Shown one piece after another: positions 42,987 through 54,580 of a stretch of 64,000 nt of DNA (within the stretch, counting starts at the first letter, position 1; the number at the start of each line of letters is the position of its first letter). Source of the stretch: Stenotrophomonas mori (lineage in GTDB: Bacteria > Pseudomonadota > Gammaproteobacteria > Xanthomonadales > Xanthomonadaceae); assembly GCF_023556335.1 (NCBI RefSeq), contig NZ_JAIKTS010000001.1, forward strand, positions 1,488,001-1,552,000, given 5' to 3'. A program made the position numbers and the translations under genes. Under the pieces are notes generated by a model that worked only from the letters and a program-made list of their open reading frames with translations, was not told where the DNA came from and made no database searches.

Positions 42987-44975
42987 GTGAAACACCGTCA
43001 TCTGCTGCTGGCCCTCGCCGTGAGCGCCAGCCTGCTGTCGCTGACCGCCTGCCAGAAGGACGCCGCCACCGGCGACGCCGCCTCGGCCGCGCGCGCGGAA
43101 AGCGCCGACCAGTTCGTCGCCCGGGTCAACGCCGAGTACAAGGCCATGTACCCGGAAATGACCTCGGCGCAGTGGCTGTCGTCCACCTACATCAACGACG
43201 ATTCCGCGCGCGTCGCGGCCAAGGCCAACGAGCGCTGGCTGACCACCCTCAACGGCTGGATCGAACAGGCCGGCCATTACGAAGGCCAGCCCATGAGCGA
43301 GGACACCCGGCGTGCCCTGCACCTGCTCAAGCTGATGACCGCCATGCCGGCCCCGCGCGACCCGGCCAAGCTGTCCGAACTGGCCGCCATCGCCACCCGG
43401 CTGGAGGGCGACTACGGCGCCGGCACCTACTGCACCGGCGAAGGCGCATCGCAGAACTGCCGCCAGCTCGGCGAGCTGGAGCAGGTGCTGGCGCGCTCGC
43501 ACGATTACGCCAAGCAGCTCGATGCCTGGCAGGGCTGGCATGCCACCGCCGTGGCCTCGCGCCAGCCCTACCAGCGCTTCGTGGAACTGGTCAACGAAGG
43601 CGCCCGCGAACTCGGCTACAGCGATGCCGGGCAGATGTGGCGCAGCGGCTACGACATGCCCGCCGAACAGGTCGGGCCGGAAACCGACCGCCTGTGGGAG
43701 CAGGTCAAGCCGCTGTACGAGCAGTTGCACTGCTACGCCCGCGCCAGGCTCGACGAGACCTACGGCAAGGACAAGGCCGAGGTGGACGGCGGCCTGATCG
43801 CCGCGCACCTGACCGGCAACATGTGGCAGCAGGACTGGAGCAACCTGTGGGACCAGCTGCAGCCCTACCCCGGTGCCGGCAGCCTGGACATCACCGCCGC
43901 GCTGGAGAAGCAGCACCAGGGCAACCTGAGCACGGCCCTGCGCAAGCTCGACGGCAACGCCGACGTCGCTGCCCGCTTCCGCGCCCAGCGCGAGGCCGAG
44001 CTGGCCACCGCCCGGCAGATGACCGAGCGCGCCCAGGACTTCTACGTGTCCCTGGGCATGCCGACGCTGCCGGACAGCTACTGGCAGAACACCCAGTTCA
44101 TCAAGCCGCTGGACCGCAACGTGGTCTGCCATGCCAGCGCCTGGGACATGAACATGGGCGGCGACGGCAAGGACACCGGCCCGGACGTGCGCACCAAGAT
44201 GTGCATCACCCCCACCGAAGAGAACTTCACCACCATCTACCACGAGCTGGGCCACATCTATTACGACCTGGCCTACAACCCGCTGCCGCCGCTGTTCCAG
44301 GGCGGTGCCAACGACGGCTTCCACGAAGCCATCGGCGACACCATCGTGCTGGCGATGACCCCGCAATACCTGAATTCCATCGGCCTGGTCGACAAGCCGC
44401 AGGAAAGCCGCGAGGCCACCATCAATGCACAGATGCGCATGGCGTTGAGCGGCGTGTCGTTCCTGCCGTTCGGGCTGATGATCGACCGCTGGCGCTGGGG
44501 CGTGTTCGACGGCTCGATCACGCCCGACCAGTACAACCAGAAGTGGTGGGAGCTGAAGGCGCAGTACCAGGGCGTGGCCCCGGCCAGCGCGCGCGGCGAA
44601 GAGTACTTCGACGCCGGCGCCAAGTACCACGTGCCGGGCAACACCCCGTACCTGCGCTACTTCCTGGCGCGCATCCTGCAGTACCAGTTCTACAAGGGCC
44701 TGTGCGATGCCGCCGGTCATACCGGCCCGCTCAACCAGTGCACCTTCTACGGCAACAAGGACGCCGGCCAGAAGTACTGGGCCATGCTCGGCAAGGGCGC
44801 CAGCCAGCCGTGGCAGGCCACCCTCAAGGAGCTGACCGGCACCGAGGAGCTCGATGCCGCTCCGATGCTGGACTACTTCGCCCCGCTGCAGGAATGGCTC
44901 AAGCAGCAGAACGAAGGCCGGACCTGCGGCTGGCAGGCCGGTACCGCCACTACGGCGCAGCCGACGGCACCGTAA
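42987..44975 (+). CDS. M2-family peptidyl-dipeptidase (bacterial angiotensin-converting-enzyme homologue), lipoprotein
   Basis: A 662-residue exported enzyme. The signal peptide ends LTAC (Cys22, lipobox-like). The zinc site is HELGH (residues 419-423) with the third ligand Glu447 in FHEAIGDT, and typical ACE segments are present (DQFVARVNAEYKAMYPEM, HASAWDMNMGGDGKD, CITPTEENFTTIYHELGH, VSFLPFGLMIDRWRW). M2 enzymes release C-terminal dipeptides from peptides in the periplasm or outside; a Xanthomonas homologue is known to act like ACE. It stands alone with its own terminator. Confidence 0.95.
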   Translation: MKHRHLLLALAVSASLLSLTACQKDAATGDAASAARAESADQFVARVNAEYKAMYPEMTSAQWLSSTYINDDSARVAAKANERWLTTLNGWIEQAGHYEGQPMSEDTRRALHLLKLMTAMPAPRDPAKLSELAAIATRLEGDYGAGTYCTGEGASQNCRQLGELEQVLARSHDYAKQLDAWQGWHATAVASRQPYQRFVELVNEGARELGYSDAGQMWRSGYDMPAEQVGPETDRLWEQVKPLYEQLHCYARARLDETYGKDKAEVDGGLIAAHLTGNMWQQDWSNLWDQLQPYPGAGSLDITAALEKQHQGNLSTALRKLDGNADVAARFRAQREAELATARQMTERAQDFYVSLGMPTLPDSYWQNTQFIKPLDRNVVCHASAWDMNMGGDGKDTGPDVRTKMCITPTEENFTTIYHELGHIYYDLAYNPLPPLFQGGANDGFHEAIGDTIVLAMTPQYLNSIGLVDKPQESREATINAQMRMALSGVSFLPFGLMIDRWRWGVFDGSITPDQYNQKWWELKAQYQGVAPASARGEEYFDAGAKYHVPGNTPYLRYFLARILQYQFYKGLCDAAGHTGPLNQCTFYGNKDAGQKYWAMLGKGASQPWQATLKELTGTEELDAAPMLDYFAPLQEWLKQQNEGRTCGWQAGTATTAQPTAP

Positions 44976-44998
44976 GGCCCGGCACGACCGGGGAGACG

Positions 44999-45027
44999 GA
45001 GGGCGCCCGAGGGCGCCCTTCGCTTTT
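44999..45027 (+). terminator. Rho-independent terminator after the M2 peptidase
   Basis: GGGCGCCC at 45001-45008 and GGGCGCCC at 45011-45018 around a GA loop, followed by a T-rich stretch (TTCGCTTTT). Confidence 0.8.
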
Positions 45028-45291
45028 CCTGCTTCCTGCACGCACCGCGGGTCGAGCCGGGGATGCGGGTGGTGTCTCGCAAAAACCCTTGGCCGGTTGC
45101 CCGCCCCGGCCCTCTCCCGGCGATGCGCAGGCCGGCCCGCGGCGCCACGGCCAGCCTCCCCGGCCGCCGGCCCCGGACCCGGTTTCGACCGGGGCGGAGC
45201 GCGCCGCCTGACGGAGGCGATGCCGGAAGCGGGAGCGGCTTCGTGCCAGCGCCCTGCCCGGCACGACCCCCGCGCCCAGCGGCACGGCACG
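45028..45291. other. Convergent spacer between M2 peptidase and mdtC, no gene seen
   Basis: About 260 GC-rich bases between the terminator and the mdtC stop. No credible ORF, repeat element or minus-strand terminator is visible. Confidence 0.45.
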
Positions 45292-48200
45292 CTAGCCGGA
45301 TGCCGCAACGGCCCGCGTGGACCGGGGGGCGAAGCGCGCCTGCAGCGCGGCCAGGGCCAGATACATCGCCGGGGTGGTGTACAGCGTCAGCCACTGGCTG
45401 ACCAGCAGGCCGCCGACGATGGCGATGCCCAGCGGCTGCCGCAGCTCCCAGCCCTCGCCGTGGCCCAGTATCAGCGGCAGCGTGCCCAGCAGCGCGGCCA
45501 GCGAGGTCATCAGGATCGGCCGCAGACGCAGCCGTGCCGCATCCATCACGGCATCCCGCGCGGCCAGCCCATCGCGCTCGCCGGCCAGCGCGAAATCGAC
45601 CAGCAGGATGGTGTTCTTCATCACCACGCCCACCAGCAGGAACAGGCCGAGCAGCGCGATCAGGTTCAACTCGTTGCCGAACAGCCACAGCGCCAGCAGC
45701 GCCCCGATGCCGGCCGAGGGCAGCGTGGACAGGATCACCAGCGGCTGCAGGAAGCTCTCGTAGAGGATGCCCAGCACCAGGTACACCGCCAGCGTCGCGC
45801 CCAGCACCAGCCACAGCTGGCGCGTGCGCAGCTGGTCCAGGCCACCGGCCTCGCCGGCCAGCTTGCCCTGCACCGTGCGCGGCAGCATCAACCGCGCCAT
45901 GGCGTCATCGATGGCCTGCGTGGCCTGCTCCAGGCCGATGCCAGGGGCCAGCGCGAACTCGATCCAGATCGAGGCGAACTGTTCGCTGTGGTAGATGCGG
46001 TCCGGCGCCATGCCGTAGCGCCAGCGCGCGATGCTCGACAGGGGAATCCGCTGGCCATTGCCGTCGATCACCTGCAGGCGCGCCAGCGTGCCCGGGTCCT
46101 GGGTGTGCTTCGGGTCCAGCTCCATCACCACCCGGTACTGGTTGAGGCTGTCGTACAGGGTGGCGACCTGGCGCTGGCTGAAGGCGTTGTTGAGCATGCC
46201 GGCCACGAGGCGCAGGTCCACGCCGTGGCGTGCGGCCGCCTCGCGGTCGATGTCCAGCACCACCTGGCGCATGCCGGCCTCGCCCTGGGCCTCCACGTCC
46301 ACCAGTTCGGGCAGGGTGCGCAGCGCGGCGGCGACCTTGGGCGCCCATTCGCGCAGCGGCGTGGTGTCGGCCGAGAGCAGCTGGAACTCGTACTTGCCGC
46401 TGCTGCCCGCGCCTTCCAGGCGGATGTCCTGGTCCACCCACAGGTACAGGTTGCCGCCGGGCAGCCGGGGCAGGCGCGCACGCAGACGGTCGATCACCTG
46501 CTGGCTGGACACCTTGCGCTCGGCCAGCGGCTTCATCTTGATCATGATGAAGGCATTGTTGACCCCGTTGTTGCCGCCGATGTAGCCGATGATGTCCTCG
46601 ATGGCCGGGTCGGACAGCAGCAGTCTGCGGTAGGCATCGATCTTCGGCTGCATGGCCTGGAACGACAGGCCGTCATCGCCGCGCGCGAAGCCGCGCAGCT
46701 GGGCGGTGTCCTGCTTGGGCACGATGCCCTTGGGCACCTGCTGGAACAGCCAGGCATTGAGCGCGATGACCGCCACGAAGGCCAGCAGCGGCCAGTGCAG
46801 CCGGCGCAGGCTGGCCTGCAGGCTGCGCAGGTAGGCGGCACGCACGCGTTCGAACAGCGCCGTGCTGCCGCGCTGCCAGCGCGAGGGCGGCTGCACGGCA
46901 TCGACGAACAGGCGCGCGCACAGCATCGGCACCAGGCTCAGGGCGACCAGTACCGACACCGCCATCGCCGCCACCAGGGTCAGCGAGAACTCGCGGAACA
47001 GGCGCTCGACGAAGTCGTCCAGGAACAGGATGGAGACGAACACCACCGCCAGCGCCAGGTTCATCGACAGCAGTGTCGCGCCAACTTCCGCGGCACCGCG
47101 CATGGCGGCCTGCCAGCGGTCGGCGCCCAGTTCGCGGTGGCGGGCGATGTTCTCCAGCACCACGATGGCATCGTCCACCACCAGCACGGCGGCGACGATC
47201 AGCGCCATCAGCGAGAGCGTGTTGAGCGAGAAACCCAGCAGCGCCACCAGTGCCAGGGTGCCGAACAGCACCACCGGGATCGCCACGCTGGGCACCAGCG
47301 CCGCGCGCCAGTGGCCGAGGAAGGCCAGCACCACCAGCACCACCAGGGCGATGGCCAGCACCAGGGTCAACTCCGCTTCGTGCAGCGTCGCACGGATCAC
47401 CGGCGAGCGGTCCATCACCAGGCGCATGTCCACGCCCGGGGGCAGCAGCGCGTGCAGCTGCGGCAGCTGCGCCTGGATGGCGTCGACGGTGGCGATGATG
47501 TTGGCACCGGGCTGGCGGCTGACGATCAGCAGCACCGCCGGACGCTCGTTGTGGAAGCCGCTGGCGTAGCGGTCCTCCACGCCGTCGGCGACCGCCGCGA
47601 CATCGCCCAGCCGCAGCGTGCGGCCGTCGTCCACCCTCAGCGCCAGCTCCCGGTACTGCGCGGCCTGGCGCAGCTGCAGCGGCGCGTCCAGCTGCCACTG
47701 CTGGTGTTCGTCGCCCACCGCGCCCAACGGCCGCACCGCATTGGCCCGTGCGATCGCCCGGGCCACCTCGTCCAGCGCCAGTCCCGCGTGGCTCAACGCG
47801 TCCGGGTCCAGCGACACCCGCACCGCCGGCAGGGCGCTGCCGCCGACCCGCACCTCCCCCACGCCCGGCACCTGCGACAGCTTCTGCGCCAGCACCGTGG
47901 AAGCAAGGTCGTACAGCTGCCCGGGCGAGCGCGTGTCCGAGCTCAGCGCCAGGGCGAGGATCGGGGCCTGCGAGGGATTCACCTTGCGGTACTGCGGCAT
48001 GCCGGGCATGCCACTGGGCAGCTGGCCCCGGGCCAGGTTGATGGCCGCCTGCACCTCGCGCGCGGCCTCGTCGATGTCGCGGCCGAGCACGAACTTCAGG
48101 TCGATCTCGGTCTGCCCCTGAGTGCTGGCCGAGTCGATCCGCGCGAGCCCCGGCAGGCTGCCCAGCGCGCGCTCCAGCGGGGTGGCCACGGTGGCCGCCA

Positions 48201-48387
48201 TCGACTCGGGCGAGGCGCCGGGCAGGCTGGCGCTGACCTTGATGGCCGGGTAGTCCACCTGCGGCAGCGGCGCCACCGGCAGCAGTCGCAGCGCCAGCAG
48301 CCCGGCCAGCACCAGGGCCACCGCCAGCAGCAGCGTCGCCACCGGGCGCCGCACGCAGGCCTCGGCCAGGCGTGCGACAGGACTCAT
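45292..48387 (-). CDS. mdtC: RND multidrug efflux permease, MdtC type
   Basis: A 1031-residue inner-membrane RND pump subunit with 12 membrane helices and two large periplasmic loops. Heavy-metal/hydrophobic-efflux marks are visible, including [15 protein letters not shown] in helix 4 with the proton-relay aspartates and [21 protein letters not shown]. The conserved ending [17 protein letters not shown] and [19 protein letters not shown] is present. In E. coli MdtB and MdtC form a mixed trimer; the order adaptor, B, C here is the same. Its start overlaps the mdtB stop by 4 bases. Confidence 0.94.
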   Translation of the reverse strand: MSPVARLAEACVRRPVATLLLAVALVLAGLLALRLLPVAPLPQVDYPAIKVSASLPGASPESMAATVATPLERALGSLPGLARIDSASTQGQTEIDLKFVLGRDIDEAAREVQAAINLARGQLPSGMPGMPQYRKVNPSQAPILALALSSDTRSPGQLYDLASTVLAQKLSQVPGVGEVRVGGSALPAVRVSLDPDALSHAGLALDEVARAIARANAVRPLGAVGDEHQQWQLDAPLQLRQAAQYRELALRVDDGRTLRLGDVAAVADGVEDRYASGFHNERPAVLLIVSRQPGANIIATVDAIQAQLPQLHALLPPGVDMRLVMDRSPVIRATLHEAELTLVLAIALVVLVVLAFLGHWRAALVPSVAIPVVLFGTLALVALLGFSLNTLSLMALIVAAVLVVDDAIVVLENIARHRELGADRWQAAMRGAAEVGATLLSMNLALAVVFVSILFLDDFVERLFREFSLTLVAAMAVSVLVALSLVPMLCARLFVDAVQPPSRWQRGSTALFERVRAAYLRSLQASLRRLHWPLLAFVAVIALNAWLFQQVPKGIVPKQDTAQLRGFARGDDGLSFQAMQPKIDAYRRLLLSDPAIEDIIGYIGGNNGVNNAFIMIKMKPLAERKVSSQQVIDRLRARLPRLPGGNLYLWVDQDIRLEGAGSSGKYEFQLLSADTTPLREWAPKVAAALRTLPELVDVEAQGEAGMRQVVLDIDREAAARHGVDLRLVAGMLNNAFSQRQVATLYDSLNQYRVVMELDPKHTQDPGTLARLQVIDGNGQRIPLSSIARWRYGMAPDRIYHSEQFASIWIEFALAPGIGLEQATQAIDDAMARLMLPRTVQGKLAGEAGGLDQLRTRQLWLVLGATLAVYLVLGILYESFLQPLVILSTLPSAGIGALLALWLFGNELNLIALLGLFLLVGVVMKNTILLVDFALAGERDGLAARDAVMDAARLRLRPILMTSLAALLGTLPLILGHGEGWELRQPLGIAIVGGLLVSQWLTLYTTPAMYLALAALQARFAPRSTRAVAASG

Positions 48388-51300
48388 GCGCGTGCCTCGC
48401 CGGCCGCCCCGGGAACGGCGCCGCGGCCGCGCTGCAGGCGGTCGAAGGCCAGGTAGATCACCGGCGTGGTGAACAGCGTCAGCACCTGGCTGACCAGCAG
48501 GCCGCCGACCATCACCCAGCCCAGCGGCTGCCGCAGCTCGGCACCGGAGCCGCTGGCCAGCATCAGCGGGACGGCGCCGAACAGCGCCGCCAGCGTGGTC
48601 ATCAGGATCGGCCGGAAACGCAGCAGCGCGGCCTGGTGGATGGCCTCGCGCGGGGCCATGCCGCGGCTGCGCTGCGCGTCCAGCGCGAAGTCGATCATCA
48701 TGATCGCGTTCTTCTTCACCAGCCCGATCAGCAGCACGATGCCGATCACCGCGACCAGGTCCAGGCTGCGCCCGCTCAGCCACAGCGCGGCCAGCGCGCC
48801 GACGGTGGCCGACGGCAGGGTGGACAGGATGGTGACCGGGTGGATGAAGCTCTCGTAGAGCACCCCCAGCACGATGTACATCACCACCACCGCGGCCAGG
48901 ATCAGCCACAGCGTGGAGGACAGCGAGCTGCTGAAGGCCGCCGCGGCTCCCTGCAGACGCAGCTCGATGCTGTCCGGCAGGGCGACCTGCGCGCGTGCGG
49001 CGTGGACGGCATCGATCGCCTCGCCCAGCGACGCGCCGGGAGCGAGGTTGAACGACAGCGTGGCCGCCGGGAACTGGCCGACGTGGTTGCGCAGCAGCGC
49101 CGCGGGACCGAGCTCCACCCGCGCCAGCGCGCCCAGCGGTACGGTCTGGCCGCTGCTGTTGCGCACCCGCAGGCCACTGATCGCCTCCGGCCCGGGTTGC
49201 CGCGACGGATCGGCCTCCAGCACCACCCGGTACTGGCTGGCCTGGGTGAAGATGGTCGAGATCTGCCGCTGGCCATAGGCGTCGTACAGCGCATCGGCCA
49301 CCGCTTCCACGCTCACCCCCAGGCGTGCGGCGGCATCGCGGTCGATGTCCACCCGCGCCTGCCGGCCCTGCATCTGCAGGTCGCTGGCCACGTCGCGCAG
49401 CGCCGGCTGCCGGCGCAGCGCCTGCAGCAGTTTCGGTGTCCAGGCCTCCAGCGCCTCCAGATCCGGCGTGGTCAGGGTGAACTGGTACTGGGTGCGGCTG
49501 ATGCGGTCTTCGATGCCCAGCTCCTGGACCGGCTGCAGGTACAGGGTGATGCCCGGAATCCTGGCCACGCGCTGCTGCAGCCGTGCCATCACCGCTGTCG
49601 CGCCTTCACGCTCGCCGTGCGGCTTCAGTTCGATCAGCAGGCGCCCGGTGTTGAGCGTGGCGTTGTTGCCGTCCACGCCGATGTAGGAGGACACGCTGGC
49701 CACCGCCGGGTCCGCTTCGATGGCGGCGGCCAATGCCTGCTGGCGCCCGCGCATGGCCTGGAACGAGATCGCCTGCGGCGCCTCGCTGATGCCCTGCACC
49801 AGGCCGGCATCCTGCACCGGGAAGAAGCCCTTGGGCACGGCGACGTACAGCGCCACGGTCAGCGCCAGCGTCGCCACCGTGGCCAGCAGCATCAGCGGCT
49901 GGCGCTGCAGCACCCAGCGCAGCTGGCGGTCGTAGACGGCGACGACGCGCTCGAACAGGTCCGGGGCGGCAGGAGCGGCCTGCGCCTTCAGGAAGCGTGC
50001 GCACAGCATCGGCGTCAGCGTCAGCGACACCAGCAGCGAGATGCCGATGGCCACCGCCAGGGTCACCGCGAACTCGTGGAACAGCGCGCCCACCAGATCG
50101 GCCATGAACAGCAGCGGGATCAGCACCGCGATCAGCGACACGGTCAGCGACACCAGGGTGAAGCCGATCTCGCTCGCCCCTTTCAACGCCGCCTCGCGCG
50201 GGGGCGCGCCTTCTTCCAGGTGACGGGCGATGTTCTCCAGCATCACGATGGCGTCGTCCACCACGAAACCGGTGGCGATGGTCAGCGCCATCAGCGTGAG
50301 GTTGTTGAGCGAATAGCCGGCCAGCAGCATCACCGCGAAGGTGCCGACCAGCGACAGCGGCACCGCCGCGCTGGGAATGAACGTGGCCGGCAGGTTGCGC
50401 AGGAACACCCAGGTCACCAATACCACCAGGCCGATGGCCAGCACCAGTTCCTTCTGCACGCCTCGCACCGAAGCGCGGATCGACTCGGTGCGGTCGCTCA
50501 GGACGTTCATCCGCACCCCGGCCGGCAGCGTGGCCTGAAGCTGCGGGAGCAGCGCGCGCACCTGCTCGACCACCGCGATCACGTTCGCGCCCGGCTGCCG
50601 CTGGATGTTCACCAGCACCGCCGGGTCGGTGCCGCTCCAGGCGGCCAGCTGGCGGTTCTCGGCACCATCGGCGATGGTGGCCACGTCTCCCAGCCGCAGC
50701 GGCGCCCCGTCGCGCCAGGCCAGCACCAGGGCGCGGTATTCCTCGACGCTGCGCATCTGGTCGTTGGCGTCGAGCATCACCGCACGGATCGGGCCGTCGA
50801 AACTGCCCTTGGGCAGGTTGACGTTGGCCGCGGCGATGGCGCTGCGGATGTGGTCCATGCCCAGGCCGTTGGCGGCCAGCGCGGCCGGGTTCACCTGGAT
50901 GCGCACGGCCGGGCGCTGGCCACCGGCCAGGCTGACCAGGCCCACGCCGGGCAGCTGCGCCAGGCGCTGGGCGATGCGCGTATCGACCAGGTCGTGCACC
51001 TGCGGCAGCGACAGGCCGTGCGACGTCACCGCCAGGGTCAGGATCGGGGTGTCGGCGGGATTGACCTTGCGGTACACCGGCGGCACCGGCAGGTCATCGG
51101 GCAGGAAACTGCCGGCGGCATTGATCGCCGCCTGCACATCCTGCTCGGCCACCCCCAGCGACACGTCCAGGCCGAACTGCAGGGTGATCACCGAGGCGCC
51201 GCCGGAACTGGTGGACGAGAGCTGTTTCAAGCCGGGGATCTGCCCGAGCTGGCGCTCCAGCGGCGCGGTGACGGTGCGGGTGGTCAGCTCCGGACCGGCA

Positions 51301-51458
51301 CCCGGGTACAGCGTGGTGATCTGGATGATCGGGTAGTCGACCTGCGGCAGCGCCGCCACCGGCAGCAGGCGGTAGGCCAGCACGCCGGACAGCAGCAGCG
51401 CCACCATCAGCAGCGTGGTGGCGACCGGTCGCAGGATGAACGGACGCGAGAGGTTCAT
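48384..51458 (-). CDS. mdtB: RND multidrug efflux permease, MdtB type
   Basis: A 1024-residue RND permease paralogous to the next gene, with the usual duplicate topology. Key segments: [21 protein letters not shown], helix-4 relay [21 protein letters not shown], and the C-terminal [14 protein letters not shown] and [19 protein letters not shown]. It is the middle gene of a tightly overlapping mdtA-mdtB-mdtC operon (ATGA overlaps on both sides). No outer-membrane channel gene is attached, so it probably uses a TolC encoded elsewhere. Confidence 0.94.
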   Translation of the reverse strand: MNLSRPFILRPVATTLLMVALLLSGVLAYRLLPVAALPQVDYPIIQITTLYPGAGPELTTRTVTAPLERQLGQIPGLKQLSSTSSGGASVITLQFGLDVSLGVAEQDVQAAINAAGSFLPDDLPVPPVYRKVNPADTPILTLAVTSHGLSLPQVHDLVDTRIAQRLAQLPGVGLVSLAGGQRPAVRIQVNPAALAANGLGMDHIRSAIAAANVNLPKGSFDGPIRAVMLDANDQMRSVEEYRALVLAWRDGAPLRLGDVATIADGAENRQLAAWSGTDPAVLVNIQRQPGANVIAVVEQVRALLPQLQATLPAGVRMNVLSDRTESIRASVRGVQKELVLAIGLVVLVTWVFLRNLPATFIPSAAVPLSLVGTFAVMLLAGYSLNNLTLMALTIATGFVVDDAIVMLENIARHLEEGAPPREAALKGASEIGFTLVSLTVSLIAVLIPLLFMADLVGALFHEFAVTLAVAIGISLLVSLTLTPMLCARFLKAQAAPAAPDLFERVVAVYDRQLRWVLQRQPLMLLATVATLALTVALYVAVPKGFFPVQDAGLVQGISEAPQAISFQAMRGRQQALAAAIEADPAVASVSSYIGVDGNNATLNTGRLLIELKPHGEREGATAVMARLQQRVARIPGITLYLQPVQELGIEDRISRTQYQFTLTTPDLEALEAWTPKLLQALRRQPALRDVASDLQMQGRQARVDIDRDAAARLGVSVEAVADALYDAYGQRQISTIFTQASQYRVVLEADPSRQPGPEAISGLRVRNSSGQTVPLGALARVELGPAALLRNHVGQFPAATLSFNLAPGASLGEAIDAVHAARAQVALPDSIELRLQGAAAAFSSSLSSTLWLILAAVVVMYIVLGVLYESFIHPVTILSTLPSATVGALAALWLSGRSLDLVAVIGIVLLIGLVKKNAIMMIDFALDAQRSRGMAPREAIHQAALLRFRPILMTTLAALFGAVPLMLASGSGAELRQPLGWVMVGGLLVSQVLTLFTTPVIYLAFDRLQRGRGAVPGAAGEARA

Positions 51459-52636
51459 TCGCCGGCCCTGGCGGCCGCCACTCCGGCGGCGGGCTGCTCC
51501 GCCACGATCTCCACGGCGGTGCCGTCTTCCAGGCCGTCGATGCCTTCGATCACCACCTGGTCGCCGGCCTGCAGGCCCGAGCGCACCGCCACCCGGCCCG
51601 CATCGGCCGGGCCCAGCACCACGGTGCGGCGCTGGGCCTTGTTGTCCCGGTCGACGATGTGCACATAGTTGCCCTGGCTGCCGAACTGCACGGCGGCATC
51701 GGGAATCAGCAGCGCGGACTGTTCGCCCAGCTGCAGGCGCACGTTGACGAACTGGTTGGGGAACAGCGCCTGGCCATCGTTGTCGAACTGCGCGCGCAGC
51801 TTCAGCGTGCCGGTGGCGGTGTCGATGCGGTTGTCGACGCTGGACAGCCGCCCCTGCGCCAGCGCCCGGCTTTCGCCGCGGTCCCAGGCTTCCACCACCA
51901 GCCCGGGCTGCGCCTGCACGGCATCGAGCAGCGCCGGCAGTTCCGGTTCGGGCACGGTGAACAGCACGCTGATCGGCGCGGTCTGCGCCAGCGTCACCAG
52001 ACCGTCGGCATCGCCGGCGCGCACCAGGTTGCCCACGTCCAGCCGGCGCAGGCCGACGCGGCCGCTGACCGGTGCGGTGATGCGGGTGTACTGCAGCTGC
52101 AGGCGCGCTTCGTCCACCGAGGCCTGGTCGCTGAGGCGCCGGCCCTGCAGCTGGCGTACCTTGCTCTGCTGGTCGCTCAGTTCCTGCCCGGACACGTAGT
52201 TCTGTTTCTGCAGCTCGCGGTAGCGCTGCAGCTGGCGCTCGGCGTTCTCCAGCTCGGCCAGGTTCTGCTGCTGGGTGCCCTGCGCCTGTGCCAGCTTCAC
52301 TTCATACGGGCGCGGATCGATCTGCGCGAGCAGGTCGCCGGCCTTTACCTGCTGGCCTTCCTGGAAGTGCAGCCGCAGCAGTTCGCCATCCACGCGGCTG
52401 CGTACCACCACGCTGTGCAACGGGGTGACGGTGCCGACCGCCTTCAGGCGCAGCACCAGCGGTTCGGCGCTGGCGCGGGCCACACGTACCGGCACCGTCC
52501 TGTCCACCGCCGCGGGTCCGGCTCCGCCGTCGGAACGCAGCCACATCCATCCGGCCAGGCCGGCGACAACCACGAGCAGGGCCACCGCCAGCAGGCGGCC
52601 GGCACCACGGCGGCGGGGGTTTTCAGCGACAGACAT
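51455..52636 (-). CDS. mdtA: RND efflux adaptor, MdtA type
   Basis: A 393-residue periplasmic membrane-fusion protein. One N-terminal membrane helix (about 16-34), lipoyl half [33 protein letters not shown], a coiled hairpin rich in Gln ([32 protein letters not shown]), the second lipoyl half [22 protein letters not shown], and a beta-barrel ([24 protein letters not shown]). The start at 52636 ([13 protein letters not shown]) is preferred over an upstream GTG. First gene of the efflux operon. Confidence 0.93.
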   Translation of the reverse strand: MSVAENPRRRGAGRLLAVALLVVVAGLAGWMWLRSDGGAGPAAVDRTVPVRVARASAEPLVLRLKAVGTVTPLHSVVVRSRVDGELLRLHFQEGQQVKAGDLLAQIDPRPYEVKLAQAQGTQQQNLAELENAERQLQRYRELQKQNYVSGQELSDQQSKVRQLQGRRLSDQASVDEARLQLQYTRITAPVSGRVGLRRLDVGNLVRAGDADGLVTLAQTAPISVLFTVPEPELPALLDAVQAQPGLVVEAWDRGESRALAQGRLSSVDNRIDTATGTLKLRAQFDNDGQALFPNQFVNVRLQLGEQSALLIPDAAVQFGSQGNYVHIVDRDNKAQRRTVVLGPADAGRVAVRSGLQAGDQVVIEGIDGLEDGTAVEIVAEQPAAGVAAARAGE

Positions 52637-53137
52637 AGGGGCATCCTGCGCCCTGCGCACGCAGGGCCATGCGGGCCCGGCAGCGCATTCGCGGCACCAC
52701 GGGCAGCGGGGGAAGGGATGTCTGGCGGGGCCGCTGACGCGGCGCTGGCTGGATGCCGTCGCGCACGCGACGGGGCGACAATGCTAGCCAATTCAGCAGG
52801 GATTTGGCGCATGACCAACGTCATGCCGGCGCCGCCCCTGCGGCGCGCTGCCGGAGGCGGACGGCCGCTTGCCGGATTCCCGACGACATGCGGCATGCCG
52901 GGGGCGGCGGCGCGCCGTCAGCGCCGTCAGGGCACACGGACCGCCCGTGCCCGCCACGCCATCGCAGCCGGCGGGCACGCGCCGCGGCCGGGTTCGTCGC
53001 CGACGGCCGGCCCATGGCAGCACCACACCGCCGTGCCGGAAGGCCCCGCCTTCCCCGCGACCGGCATTGCCCGGCACCCGCCGGACAATGCCCTCGTCGC
53101 GCGTGCCGTCATCGGCCCGGCAAAGGGCCGCCCGGCC
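52637..53137. other. 501-base spacer upstream of mdtABC, no supported gene
   Basis: Should hold the mdtA promoter. Several frames are open on both strands but all have the Arg/Pro/Ala-rich composition of chance frames and no recognisable domain. An AT-richer patch at about 52782-52820 is the likeliest promoter site; I cannot assign boxes with confidence. Confidence 0.5.
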
Positions 53138-54049
53138 TTACTCCAGCACCTTGCCGTGGCGCCAATAGCCCATGAAGGTGATAGTACTGCGGTCCAGGCC
53201 GCACTCCTTCACCAGGTAGCGGCGGATCGCCATCACCGCCCCGGCCTCGCCGGCCACCCAGGCGTAGAACGGTGCGGCATCGGTGCCGGCGGCCTGCTCC
53301 CAGAGGATCTGGGTGTCGATGTCCACCTCGGCGAGGTCGGGCGCAGTGCCGGCCGCTCCGCGACCGCCGGCCAGCGGCGCGATCCGGCTCTTGACCGCCT
53401 GCAGCAGTTCCTCGCCGTAACCGGCCCCCTCGCGCACGCACCACACCAGCTGCGCGCCCTCCGGTGCCTTCAACGGCTGCACATCGTCGCCGTGGGCGAC
53501 CTCCAGCAACGCTCGCACCCGCGGCGGCGCCGACTGTCCGGCCAGCGTCTCCAGGATGCCCGCCACCGCCGGCAGCGCGGTCTCGTCGGCCACCAGCAGG
53601 ATCTCGCCGGCGTCGGCCGGCGGCTTCCACTCATAGCCCATGCCCTGCGGATCGGGGACCTCGGCATCGGGCGCCATCAGCGCGATCCGGTCGCCGGGAC
53701 GCGCATGCACCGCCCAGCGCGAGGCCGGGCCGGTCTCGCCGTGCATGACGAAGTCCACGTCCACCTCCGCCTGCCCCCGGCGCAGGGCACGGATGGTGTA
53801 GGTGCGCATCGGCGGACGCTCGTCGTCGCCCAGCGCACGGTAGCGCGCATACCAGTCCTCGCCCTCCGGCACCTGCGGCGCGGACTGCCCCGGCAACGGG
53901 AAGAACACCTTGATCCGCTGGTCCGGTCCGTCGCTGCGCATGTGCGCCACCTCGGGAGCGGTCAGCACCATGCGCACCATGCTCGGCGACAGCGCGATGC
54001 GCTGCTTGAGCTGGACGTGGAAAAGACGGTAGGGGGAGCGCTCAGCCAT
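53138..54049 (-). CDS. Siderophore-interacting protein (FAD-dependent ferric-siderophore reductase)
   Basis: A 303-residue cytoplasmic flavoprotein of the ViuB/SIP family. FAD-binding part with RTYTIRALRRGQAEVDVDFVMHG (Arg82) and the nucleotide-binding C-terminal SIP domain (EILLVADETALPAVAGILETL, FYAWVAGEAGAVMAIRRYLVKE, GYWRHGK). SIP proteins reduce Fe(III)-siderophores to release iron. The start at 54049 fits MAERSPYRLFHVQL; the longer open frame upstream has no family match. No siderophore genes or clear Fur box lie nearby. Confidence 0.93.
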   Translation of the reverse strand: MAERSPYRLFHVQLKQRIALSPSMVRMVLTAPEVAHMRSDGPDQRIKVFFPLPGQSAPQVPEGEDWYARYRALGDDERPPMRTYTIRALRRGQAEVDVDFVMHGETGPASRWAVHARPGDRIALMAPDAEVPDPQGMGYEWKPPADAGEILLVADETALPAVAGILETLAGQSAPPRVRALLEVAHGDDVQPLKAPEGAQLVWCVREGAGYGEELLQAVKSRIAPLAGGRGAAGTAPDLAEVDIDTQILWEQAAGTDAAPFYAWVAGEAGAVMAIRRYLVKECGLDRSTITFMGYWRHGKVLE

Positions 54050-54317
54050 GGAATCAGCCTCGATCAGCAGCGGACCGCCGGTCCGCGTCAATGATGTTGG
54101 CTGGTCGTCACCGCACGCGCGGGCATCGACTGGCTGCCTGCCGCACAGGATAGCGGCCCCGGCCATCGCCGGGCACCCCTGCCGGCGCCATCCACCCGTT
54201 CGTGCAAGGTCATGCCCCAGGCCCTGCCGGGCCGCTCCGGCCTGGCGCCGGCGCGCAACCACGACGGCAGTCGCGGCACCCGCCTCCCGCAAGGGCCCTG
54301 CCTGGACGACAGGCATG

Positions 54318-54343
54318 AAAAAACCGGCTTTCGCCGGCTTTTC
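54318..54343 (-). terminator. Rho-independent terminator of the tRNA-Val gene
   Basis: Read on the minus strand: CCGGC, GAAA loop, GCCGG, then a run of six T. It begins about 25 bases after the tRNA 3' end. Confidence 0.82.
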
Positions 54344-54361
54344 CGCAACACGTTCCGTTCA

Positions 54362-54436
54362 TGGTGGGCGGTGCAGGGATCGAACCTGCGACCCTTGCCG
54401 TGTGAAGGCAATGCTCTACCGCTGAGCTAACCGCCC
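54362..54436 (-). tRNA. tRNA-Val (anticodon CAC)
   Basis: A 75-base cloverleaf with encoded CCA: acceptor GGGCGGT/ACCGCCC, D arm GCTC-AGCGGTA-GAGC, anticodon arm TTGCC-TTCACAC-GGCAA giving anticodon CAC at positions 34-36, and T arm GCAGG-TTCGATC-CCTGC. It reads valine codon GUG, the most used valine codon in such GC-rich genomes. It has its own terminator. Confidence 0.97.
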
Positions 54437-54580
54437 GTGTCGCGAGCCGCCCATTATAGGGGGAATCGCGTACGCGTCAACGGGTTCTTCGCGGATCTCC
54501 AGCGCCCGGCCTGGGCGGGTACTTCACCGCGTGGCCACCTCGCCGCGAGGGCGCTGCGGCCCCATGCCCGGCGCGCGCGG

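Noticed and set aside
44854..48456. 1200-residue plus-strand frame across the mdtC region
   Set aside because: Antisense to the clear RND permease, extremely Gln/His/Arg-rich, no domain; a bias artefact.
48372..51668. 1098-residue plus-strand frame across the mdtB region
   Set aside because: Same reason: it is the opposite strand of the MdtB-type permease gene.
52753..53175. Overlapping open frames on both strands upstream of mdtA
   Set aside because: Arg/Pro/Ala-rich, no recognisable domain, no ribosome binding site; treated as a promoter-containing spacer.
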